From positions 48,843-112,842 of the forward strand of contig MGCS01000004.1 in assembly GCA_001790515.1 (NCBI GenBank): DNA of 64,000 nucleotides. The letters are read 5' to 3'. This document shows, in pieces, positions 8,133 through 14,397 of this stretch (its first letter is position 1; each line of letters begins with the position of its first letter). Position numbers and translations under genes: made by a program. This DNA is from Candidatus Saccharibacteria bacterium RIFCSPHIGHO2_12_FULL_44_22 (GTDB lineage Bacteria; Patescibacteriota; Saccharimonadia; Saccharimonadales; Saccharimonadaceae). The notes under the pieces were generated by a model, which worked only from the letters and a program-made list of their open reading frames with translations, made no database searches and was not told the DNA's origin.

Positions 8133-8219
8133 AGCGTTGTAGAAGTAAAGTACTTGTGGTTAACTGTGTGTACACTATTCTACTGAATACGTAGAAGGCA
8201 TTAAATTAATCAGGTAATT

Positions 8220-8726
8220 ATGGCGCCAAGAAAACAGCACGACGGATTTACTATCGTTGAACTTCTTATTGTTATCGTTGTGATAGGGATTCTGGCGGCA
8301 ATCGTGATTGTTGCCTATCAAGGTGTGACAAATAGGGCAAACGATGCCGCGGTCAAAAGCGACCTTACAACCATCGCCAAAAAGTTAGAAGCAGACAAAT
8401 TGTTGAATGGTGCTGATACATATCCTACATCGGAAACAGATCTTGACAGTGCGAATATTAAAGCTACTAAAAATGCGTATGATACGACTATCAATAACTT
8501 TGTGTATTGTAAAAGTGATACATCGACGATGATGTATGCTGTTGTCGCCAAGTCAAAAAGCGGCTCAACATATTACGTGAGCAATACATCACTCACGCCA
8601 AAGTTGTATACGGGCACGTTTCCTACCGCACGCTCTATATTGTGCGCAACTTTTGGCGCTATCGGTACCGGTGATCTTGGTTGGTTTGGGTCTACACCAG
8701 GTGGCTGGAGTAACTGGGTAAAATAG
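8220..8726 (+). CDS. Type IV prepilin-like protein
   Basis: The N-terminus has a short basic leader ending in Gly9, then FTIVELLIVIVVIGILAAIV, the class III signal cut by prepilin peptidase, with Glu at +5. The 168-residue protein has a pilin-like globular part with two Cys (in FVYCKS and SILCAT) that could form the C-terminal disulfide loop. It would be a major or minor pilin of the machinery encoded at 53657-59256, some 45 kb away. It stands alone between the ABC transporter operon and dnaK. Confidence 0.88.
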   Translation: MAPRKQHDGFTIVELLIVIVVIGILAAIVIVAYQGVTNRANDAAVKSDLTTIAKKLEADKLLNGADTYPTSETDLDSANIKATKNAYDTTINNFVYCKSDTSTMMYAVVAKSKSGSTYYVSNTSLTPKLYTGTFPTARSILCATFGAIGTGDLGWFGSTPGGWSNWVK

Positions 8727-8743
8727 GTCGTTGTAGAATAAAA

Positions 8744-8816
8744 TTGGCACTCTTGACATGAGAGTGCCAACTTTATTATAATGAATATATTGGCAAACTA
8801 CATGCAAGAGTGCTAA
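8744..8816 (+). promoter_or_regulatory. dnaK promoter with CIRCE plus a second, half-degenerate CIRCE
   Basis: The first operator is TTGGCACTC (8744-8752), nine bases, GAGTGCCAA (8762-8770). Its spacer contains the -35 box TTGACA (8753-8758), and the -10 box TATAAT is at 8777-8782 after 18 bases. A second operator follows 19 bases later: TTGGCAAAC (8790-8798), nine bases and a perfect right arm GAGTGCTAA (8808-8816), lying just after the transcription start. The dnaK ATG is at 8867, so this transcript has a leader of roughly 75 bases. Confidence 0.9.
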
Positions 8817-8866
8817 TATAAGTACATACAATTTGTTACATGATTTAAACGAATAGGAGAAATACG

Positions 8867-10780
8867 ATGGGTAAAATTATCGGAATCGACCTCGGTACCA
8901 CGAACAGCGCATTTGCGTACATGGTAGCAGGTAAACCAGAAGTAATCGCTAACGCCGAAGGCAACCGCACGACACCAAGTGTTGTTGCGATCAACAAAAA
9001 AGGCGATCGTTTGGTTGGACAAGTGGCACAGCGCCAACGTGTTACCAACGCAAAAGACACTATTTATGGAGTAAAACGCTTGATCGGTCGTAAGTTTAGC
9101 GACGATGAAGTCCAAAAAGATCACGACATCATGCCATACGAAATCGTCAAAAAGGGCGATGGCGTTGCCGTAAAACTTGGTGGCAAAGAATACACACCAG
9201 AAGAAGTATCGGCAATGATTCTTTCAAAGATCAAAGCAGACGCCGAGGCTTTCCTGGGCGAAAAAGTCACCGAAGCGGTAATTACCGTTCCTGCGTACTT
9301 CGATGACTCGCAGCGCCAAGCAACCAAAGATGCTGGCAAGATTGCTGGCCTGGAAGTCAAACGAATCATCAACGAACCAACAGCTGCAGCCCTTGCTTAT
9401 GGCCTCGAAAGCAAAAAAGACGAAAAGATCGCTGTATTCGACCTTGGTGGTGGTACATTCGACGTGTCAGTTCTTGAACTTGGTGACGGTGTCTTTGAAG
9501 TTCGTTCAACAAATGGTGACACGCACCTTGGTGGCGAAGACTTCGACAACCGAATCGTCAACCACTTCCTTGATGTCTTCAAAAACGAAGAGGGTGTTGA
9601 TCTCAAGAGCGACAAGGCGGCCATGCAGCGTCTGAAAGACGAAGCCGAAAAGGCAAAGAAAGAACTTTCGTCGACAAATGAATACGAAGTCAACTTGCCA
9701 TTCATCACAGCCGATGCTGATGGTCCAAAGCACTTCGAATATAAATTAACACGCAGCAAACTCGAAGACCTGGTTAAAGACCTGATTGACGGTGTGGCTG
9801 GTCCTGTCGAAAAAGCGCTCAAAGACGCTGGTCTAACGGCAAAAGACATCGACGAAGTCGTGCTTGTCGGTGGTATGACTCGTATGCCAGCAGTTGTCGA
9901 AAAAGTAAAAGCAATCTTTGGTAAAGACCCACTAAAGGGCGTCAACCCAGACGAAGTTGTGGCAATTGGTGCTGCTATTCAGGGTGGCGTACTTGCCGGT
10001 GACGTCAAAGACGTGCTACTTCTCGATGTGACACCACTTTCACTCGGCATCGAGACAATGGGCGGCGTCACGACGAAGCTTATCGAACGAAACAGTACTA
10101 TCCCAACCAGCAAGAGCGAGACATTCAGTACTGCCGCTGACAATCAGCCGCAAGTCGAAATTCATGTACTGCAGGGTGAGCGAGAAATGAGTACCGACAA
10201 CAAATCACTCGGACGATTCGTCCTCGATGGCATCGCTCCTGCGCCTCGTGGTGTGCCACAAATCGAAGTGACATTTAGCCTGGATGCAAATGGTATCTTG
10301 AACGTTACTGCAAAAGACAAGGGAACGGGCAAAGAAAACTCTGTCACGATCCAAGATAGCGGCAACATGAGCAAAGAAGACATCGAAAAAGCGCAAAAAG
10401 AAGCCGAGCTGCATGCCGATGAAGACAAGAAAAAGCGCGAAGCTGTCGATATCCGCAATACGCTCGAAAACGCGATTTACCAGGCAGAAAAAATGCCCGA
10501 CGAGTACAAGGACAAGATTTCTGAGGACGACGTAAAAGTGATCAAAGAAGCTGTCGAAGAAGCAAAGAAAGTCAAAGAAAACGCCGATGCGAGCAAGGAC
10601 GAACTCGAAGCTGCTAGCAAAGCACTGAACGACAAAATCATGCCAATCGGCGCAAAAATGTACGAGCAAGCCGCAAAAGAAGACGCACCTGCTTCTGATG
10701 ATGGCGACAAGAAAGAAGATGACAAAAGTGAACCTGTAGAGGGCGAAGTCGTCGACGAAGAGAAGAAAAAAGATAAGTAG
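8867..10780 (+). CDS. dnaK: Chaperone protein DnaK (Hsp70)
   Basis: The 637-residue protein begins [18 protein letters not shown], the phosphate-1 motif of Hsp70. It shows [34 protein letters not shown], the phosphate-2 motif [14 protein letters not shown], the adenosine motif [12 protein letters not shown], the interdomain [15 protein letters not shown] linker region and a Lys/Asp/Glu-rich lid tail. GrpE is encoded at 2795 and DnaJ at 19974, so the whole DnaK machine lies in this window. AGGAG upstream supports the start. Regulation is by HrcA through the operators at 8744-8816. The length is typical of bacterial DnaK. Confidence 0.98.
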   Translation: MGKIIGIDLGTTNSAFAYMVAGKPEVIANAEGNRTTPSVVAINKKGDRLVGQVAQRQRVTNAKDTIYGVKRLIGRKFSDDEVQKDHDIMPYEIVKKGDGVAVKLGGKEYTPEEVSAMILSKIKADAEAFLGEKVTEAVITVPAYFDDSQRQATKDAGKIAGLEVKRIINEPTAAALAYGLESKKDEKIAVFDLGGGTFDVSVLELGDGVFEVRSTNGDTHLGGEDFDNRIVNHFLDVFKNEEGVDLKSDKAAMQRLKDEAEKAKKELSSTNEYEVNLPFITADADGPKHFEYKLTRSKLEDLVKDLIDGVAGPVEKALKDAGLTAKDIDEVVLVGGMTRMPAVVEKVKAIFGKDPLKGVNPDEVVAIGAAIQGGVLAGDVKDVLLLDVTPLSLGIETMGGVTTKLIERNSTIPTSKSETFSTAADNQPQVEIHVLQGEREMSTDNKSLGRFVLDGIAPAPRGVPQIEVTFSLDANGILNVTAKDKGTGKENSVTIQDSGNMSKEDIEKAQKEAELHADEDKKKREAVDIRNTLENAIYQAEKMPDEYKDKISEDDVKVIKEAVEEAKKVKENADASKDELEAASKALNDKIMPIGAKMYEQAAKEDAPASDDGDKKEDDKSEPVEGEVVDEEKKKDK

Positions 10781-10786
10781 CTAAGT

Positions 10787-10814
10787 AAAAATTGCCGCGA
10801 AAGCGGCAATTTTT
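10787..10814 (+). terminator. Rho-independent terminator after dnaK
   Basis: AAAAATTGCCGC (10787-10798), a GAAA tetraloop and GCGGCAATTTTT (10803-10814) form a perfect 12-base stem ending in a T run, seven bases after the dnaK stop. Confidence 0.92.
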
Positions 10815-10828
10815 GTATGGAGATAGTA

Positions 10829-11206
10829 ATGTTCGGGAAAATAAACGATGCGTACGAATCTGTAAAGAACGGTCTTGAAGTGGAAGTTAATCTTGCTACG
10901 GCTGAACAAAAGGAGAGGCTGGCTGATGCAAAGATGGCGCTAGCGGATATAAAAATTGCATATGCTGACCTGATTGAAGAGAACGATTCCTTGAAGAGAA
11001 AGCAAAATGATGATAAGAATATTCATATTGACGGTACATGTTACGCGAAGAACGTTGACGGGAAGAACTATGCAATATGCCCTAAATGCTGGGAAGATGA
11101 AGGTAAAGCTATCATGTTGAATGGTATCGGGGCGGGAAGTCCTGACTGCCCGAAATGTAAAAACTATTATGATGTAGACGAATCAAAATATGAAAATTTA
11201 CAATAA
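10829..11206 (+). CDS. Coiled-coil and zinc-ribbon protein, unknown function
   Basis: The product has 125 residues. The N-terminal half is a predicted coiled coil (about residues 10-65, rich in Glu, Lys and Ala). The C-terminal half has two CPKC knuckles (ICPKCWEDEG and DCPKCKNYY) that would bind one zinc ion. The ATG at 10829 is chosen because GGAG lies six bases before it; an ATG at 10817 sits inside the terminator tail. It follows the dnaK terminator and may have its own promoter within the end of dnaK. Similar coiled-coil plus zinc-ribbon proteins occur in phage and defence contexts, but nothing here indicates a role. Confidence 0.65.
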   Translation: MFGKINDAYESVKNGLEVEVNLATAEQKERLADAKMALADIKIAYADLIEENDSLKRKQNDDKNIHIDGTCYAKNVDGKNYAICPKCWEDEGKAIMLNGIGAGSPDCPKCKNYYDVDESKYENLQ

Positions 11207-11348
11207 ATCTAAAATGATGATCTTATTTGGTGATAAGATATGTATAACTTCTACCCAAACCATGTCTGGGCTACTGTAATACCAGTACATAGTACTATCA
11301 CTCGATCCGTGCTAGTCGTTATTAACGCAACGAACATTACATATATTT

Positions 11349-11394
11349 TTTCTTATGTAAAGTTCCGGCCTTAACATTACATAAGAAATTTTTT
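11349..11394. terminator. Hairpin with T tail, probable terminator
   Basis: TTTCTTATGTAA (11349-11360) pairs perfectly with TTACATAAGAAA (11377-11388) and is followed by six T. The stem is flanked by T/A runs on both sides. It lies 143 bases after the preceding stop; the bases between (11207-11348) hold no gene I can support. Confidence 0.6.
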
Positions 11395-11402
11395 GACAAT
11401 AC

Positions 11403-11449
11403 AAAAAAGAGGCGCGGCCTCCGCTATTCCAGCAGTGGCGACGCCTCTT
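11403..11449 (-). terminator. Terminator of the nuclease gene
   Basis: Read on the minus strand, AAGAGGCG (11449-11442) pairs with CGCCTCTT (11414-11407) around a GC-rich loop of 27 bases, and a T run follows. It lies 19 bases after the stop of the minus-strand gene at 11468-11863. Confidence 0.75.
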
Positions 11450-11467
11450 ATCTATCATTATAGCAAA

Positions 11468-11863
11468 TTATTTGCCGAAAGTCAATATTTGCTCATGCTT
11501 TGTAATGACTCTCAACTGCTTGATTCGTTTTCTAGGTTCAAATTCTTTTTTGAGTTGTGCTATACACTTCTCGTCCGGCAAGGGGGTGCGTCGCAAGTCG
11601 AATATAACATTGACGGATTGTTTCACAGCTGCACGGAAATTATTTTCAATCGTTCGACTACTGCTACCTTTTGGAACTTTGATTTCCCAGTCCAGACCGT
11701 CCATTCGTATGTCGGGCGTCTTTGTTCCGCGCGTGCGATTTGGCACAATAAATTCAACGTCTACTCCCGTACCAGTAAATACGGTGGCAGTCTCAAGCTC
11801 ATGCTTTTCGGGGAGTGCGCCGAACGGGATGATGATTGTACCAGTTTGTCTTTTGGCGTTCAT
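11468..11863 (-). CDS. CdiA-CT-like (BECR-fold) nuclease domain, stand-alone
   Basis: The 131-residue protein consists of one domain. The middle reads KTPDIRMDGLDWEIKVPKG, then SSSRTIENNFRAAVKQSVNVIFDLRRT. This matches the pattern of the tRNA-nuclease domain at the C-terminus of many CdiA and polymorphic toxins (K-x-PD-x-x-x-x-G-x-x-WEIK, a TI-x-x-x-F-x-x-A-x-KQS helix, DLRR). The predicted role is RNA cleavage. The ATG at 11863 is chosen because TATAAT lies seven bases upstream on this strand, so it is probably leaderless. There is no signal peptide, no delivery domain and no adjacent same-strand immunity gene, so it could act inside the cell or be a toxin relic. The family call is by eye. 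Confidence 0.6.
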   Translation of the reverse strand: MNAKRQTGTIIIPFGALPEKHELETATVFTGTGVDVEFIVPNRTRGTKTPDIRMDGLDWEIKVPKGSSSRTIENNFRAAVKQSVNVIFDLRRTPLPDEKCIAQLKKEFEPRKRIKQLRVITKHEQILTFGK

Positions 11864-12028
11864 AGGAAGTATTATACCACCCCAAGATGCGAAGGTTGTC
11901 AGCGAGTGAGGTCTACACATGAACAAATACGTAGACGATAAATATCACGTATGGCATAACATAGAATGTAAGGGCATATTCTACATCTTCATCTAGTACG
12001 ATTTGCAAAACAACCGTATGATATAGCT

Positions 12029-12226
12029 ATGGATATCGAAAAGCAAAGCATTGAGTTTGAAAAAGCGATACTACAATTCAAAATACGACGGAACGCCCAG
12101 GGCGATTTTTCGAAGTTTATGTCAAAACGCACCGAATCAAAAGATGTGATCCAGGTTCTTAACTTTGCTGCTAAAAAGGCAAATGATGATCAGCGACAAG
12201 TTATTGAAGCTGCCAAAAACAAATAA
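12029..12226 (+). CDS. Small charged helical protein, unknown function
   Basis: The 65-residue product is mostly Lys, Glu, Gln and Asp with helical spacing, and has no membrane segment or motif I know. TATGAT lies six bases before the ATG, consistent with a leaderless promoter. It is the gene next to the nuclease at 11468-11863 but on the opposite strand, with about 165 bases between the two starts. A role as its immunity partner is possible but has no support beyond position. Confidence 0.5.
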   Translation: MDIEKQSIEFEKAILQFKIRRNAQGDFSKFMSKRTESKDVIQVLNFAAKKANDDQRQVIEAAKNK

Positions 12227-12231
12227 TGCAC

Positions 12232-12260
12232 TATACCATAACCACAATGTAGTATACTAA
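12232..12260 (+). promoter_or_regulatory. Conserved promoter/operator element, copy 1
   Basis: This 29-base element contains TATACCAT at its left end and GTATACTAA at its right end. It matches the element at 62729-62757 at 25 of 29 positions; that copy also stands upstream of a MARLPQPGGD gene. The right half includes a TATACT -10 box (12253-12258). The arms form an imperfect inverted repeat. The start codon it would serve (12403) is about 145 bases downstream, so this copy makes a long leader. Confidence 0.65.
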
Positions 12261-12326
12261 AAACAACTATTCATGCACTCAGTATAAATCACTGCATGAT
12301 AAGAGGGTATATAAGGAGATATTGTA

Positions 12327-12383
12327 GTGTTAATCACAACAGAAAATCGAGAGAGAGAGAGAGAGACTATAAAAGCACTCTAG
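12327..12383 (+). CDS. Possible 18-residue leader peptide across a GA repeat
   Basis: A GTG at 12327 lies eight bases after a good AAGGAG site (12313-12318). It opens a short frame ending in TAG at 12381-12383, 20 bases before the next ATG. The peptide contains alternating Arg and Glu encoded by the (GA)9 tract. Translation of this leader could influence the next gene. The GTG start and very short length make this speculative, but AAGGAG-type sites are otherwise reserved for real starts in this window. Confidence 0.35.
   Translation: MLITTENRERERETIKAL
12349..12366 (+). repeat. (GA)9 dinucleotide repeat in a leader region
   Basis: Nine uninterrupted GA units lie between the conserved promoter element at 12232 and the start codon at 12403. 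Dinucleotide tracts of this length are prone to slipped-strand changes and are known as phase-variation switches in other bacteria. Here a change would alter leader length and the frame of the short ORF at 12327. Confidence 0.9.
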
Positions 12384-12402
12384 CCCAAGAGGCAATTCTC
12401 TA

Positions 12403-14019
12403 ATGGCACGTCTCCCACAACCAGGAGGAGATGCAGGTAATTGGGGAAGTATCCTTAATGACTATCTTTCTCAAGCTCATAAATCTGATGGAACATTGAA
12501 AGACGATTCTGTCACAAAGACTCACCTCACACCGACTCTTCGTACAGAGCTAGATACGAAAATAACCGAGTCCACCGCCAATGCAGCATTTGCGCCAATA
12601 ACCGCACAGACAGAGATAGAGGGTCGTTTAAGTGAGTCAGAATTATCATCTCGCTATGCACCTGCCGTGCTAGGCATTATTACTCCAGAAATGTTCGGAG
12701 CAGTAGGAGACGGAATTAGCGATGACACTGCAGCCTTGAATGCAGCGTTAGCGTCCTCGGCTACTACTAATCGAGTTCTGGTTGCCGACCCGCAAGCCAT
12801 ATATCGTGTAAGCCAGTCCGGAACTAAAACATTTACTACAGGAACAGGTTCTACTTTTGTTGCCCCATTTTGTATCCAGATTCCAACTGGTTCGCGTGTT
12901 AATTGGAGGAATGCTTCGCTTAAAGTTGCTCCATCATTTAATGGTGTTGTATTGAGTAATGTGAATACTTCTATTGCGGGTGATAAGGTGGAGATTATCG
13001 ATGCCGTTATAGATGGTGGTGGAGTTGGAGTTGGTGCTAATCGAGGATTTCCATCTGTAATCCTATGGGGACTTTCCAATTCAACAGTGCTTGGCCTACG
13101 TGTTACTGAGACTAGCTATATTGCCGCATCAATTGCGTTCTGTAGTAATTCAATCTTTGACCTTCTTAGCGTCGACAAGATACGCGGGCAGGGGATTATG
13201 CTCGGTAATGGTTTAAGTGATCTTAACTCTGATTGCAAGTTCGGTACCTTGATAGCCGAAAACGTGTCTGATTTCGGCACTTTCTCTCAACCTGGTAATG
13301 GTTTTTGTCTTGGTCTTGTACGGTCGTCAATTGAGCGCATCGTGACTCGGAATTGTTCAGGTGGAATCAAATACCTTAAAGGTTGCGATGATGTTCATAC
13401 TGTTTATGCCGAGTTTGACGGTACTGTGCTTGGCGATGAGTCTAATAATGCGGCTGCAAACTCAGGAGTCAAGGTGCAGGGTGACGATGTCACTGCTAAA
13501 GCCGGACGGGTTACGTTTGATAAGATTGTTAGTCGTTTCTGCGCAGGATCAGGTCTTTATGTCCGCTTCGCGAAGAGGGTTAAGATTGTTGACTATAATG
13601 GTTACAAGAATGCACGGCTTGGCTTGAACGACGATGTCGATCTCGCTGAATTTGAGGACTTAGAGATAGCGAGCATCTCATCAGAGAACGCAGGACTAGG
13701 TGGGGTTACTATTACAACGAACGGCTCACAGTATAAATTTGGTAGGGTTACTGTCCGTGACTTTGGTGATGTAACACCGGCAAACTCATTCGGTTTCACG
13801 CCACTCCAGGGCCATGGCCGTGTTAATTATCTTGCAGTGTTCGACGACCGTCAAACTCAGATTGTCTCGAAGGCAATTCATGCAGTAAACGATGTACAGC
13901 TTCATGTTGATAACTACCGTACGAATGTGGGTAACCGTGTCGACATCCGATCTCCCAAAATATTTTTAGGTAATCCTATATTGTCATCAGGGAACTCTCC
14001 ACTTTCAGGGGCATATTAG
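12403..14019 (+). CDS. Modular tail-spike-like protein with pectate-lyase-fold domain
   Basis: The 538-residue protein starts MARLPQPGGDAGNWGSILND, a module shared with the protein at 62765. A short helical linker follows (about 35-85), then EMFGAVGDGISDDTAALNAAL near residue 98, the classic entry of the pectate-lyase-3/tail-spike beta-helix. The rest is repetitive Gly/Asn/Val-rich sequence typical of a right-handed beta-helix. Such proteins bind or cut polysaccharide, as phage tail spikes do. There is no Sec signal. AAGAGG lies 10 bases before the ATG. The frame stops at 14019, but homologous-looking coding continues in another frame to 14269, so the natural protein is probably longer by about 85 residues. 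A host-surface-binding role is inference. Confidence 0.75.
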   Translation: MARLPQPGGDAGNWGSILNDYLSQAHKSDGTLKDDSVTKTHLTPTLRTELDTKITESTANAAFAPITAQTEIEGRLSESELSSRYAPAVLGIITPEMFGAVGDGISDDTAALNAALASSATTNRVLVADPQAIYRVSQSGTKTFTTGTGSTFVAPFCIQIPTGSRVNWRNASLKVAPSFNGVVLSNVNTSIAGDKVEIIDAVIDGGGVGVGANRGFPSVILWGLSNSTVLGLRVTETSYIAASIAFCSNSIFDLLSVDKIRGQGIMLGNGLSDLNSDCKFGTLIAENVSDFGTFSQPGNGFCLGLVRSSIERIVTRNCSGGIKYLKGCDDVHTVYAEFDGTVLGDESNNAAANSGVKVQGDDVTAKAGRVTFDKIVSRFCAGSGLYVRFAKRVKIVDYNGYKNARLGLNDDVDLAEFEDLEIASISSENAGLGGVTITTNGSQYKFGRVTVRDFGDVTPANSFGFTPLQGHGRVNYLAVFDDRQTQIVSKAIHAVNDVQLHVDNYRTNVGNRVDIRSPKIFLGNPILSSGNSPLSGAY

Positions 14020-14269
14020 TCTTACGGCTGCCGCCATAACAACTGACGTATCAAATAACAATGCAGTTTCTCAGAGCACAGGTACTGGTTTTGTGGAGCC
14101 GATCATCGAATTAGTCCCGCTCAACGCTTCTGCCCAAGCCTTAGGAACAATTCGGAGCACAATTGCTGCCAATTTTGTGATTCGATTCCATCATGCATCC
14201 GCTGCTGGTACGGAAGTATTTGGGTGGCGTGTTATCGGCTATACATTCCGAACAGTTAAGCCATCTTGA
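13970..14269 (+). pseudogene. Frameshifted C-terminal part of the tail-spike-like protein
   Basis: A frame shifted by +1 relative to the gene above is open from 13970 to the TGA at 14267-14269. It encodes a sensible protein end (GHISLTAAAITTDVSNNN, then a Val/Ile/Thr-rich beta segment) without its own start codon or ribosome binding site. Removing one G from the GGGG run at 14008-14011 would join the two frames smoothly. So this is a broken gene, a sequencing indel or a variable tract. The remaining bases, 14270-14397, hold nothing I can identify. Confidence 0.65.
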
Positions 14270-14397
14270 CAGCCCACTGATGTTCATAAAGTTTACAGTA
14301 CAAATGGGTTAAACACCTAATTCCAAAAAACCAATCACCCCACATAACTCTCAAAACATAAATAATCTCCGGATTGTAAAGCATTAGGAATCTACTC

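Noticed and set aside
9397..10669. Long open frames on the minus strand within dnaK
   Set aside because: They are frame shadows of a high-identity dnaK gene and encode no recognisable protein; they have no start signals.
11349..11449. Two inverted repeats near 11.4 kb as ends of an insertion sequence
   Set aside because: They are different from each other, each forms a hairpin by itself, no transposase or target duplication is present; terminators explain them.
11393..11941. A 182-codon plus-strand frame over the nuclease gene
   Set aside because: The minus-strand frame has recognisable family motifs, a promoter and a terminator; the plus-strand frame is low-quality and crosses the terminator hairpin.
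13970..14019. Programmed ribosomal frameshift in the tail-spike gene
   Set aside because: No slippery heptamer or downstream structure of a known type is visible; a homopolymer indel at GGGG is simpler.
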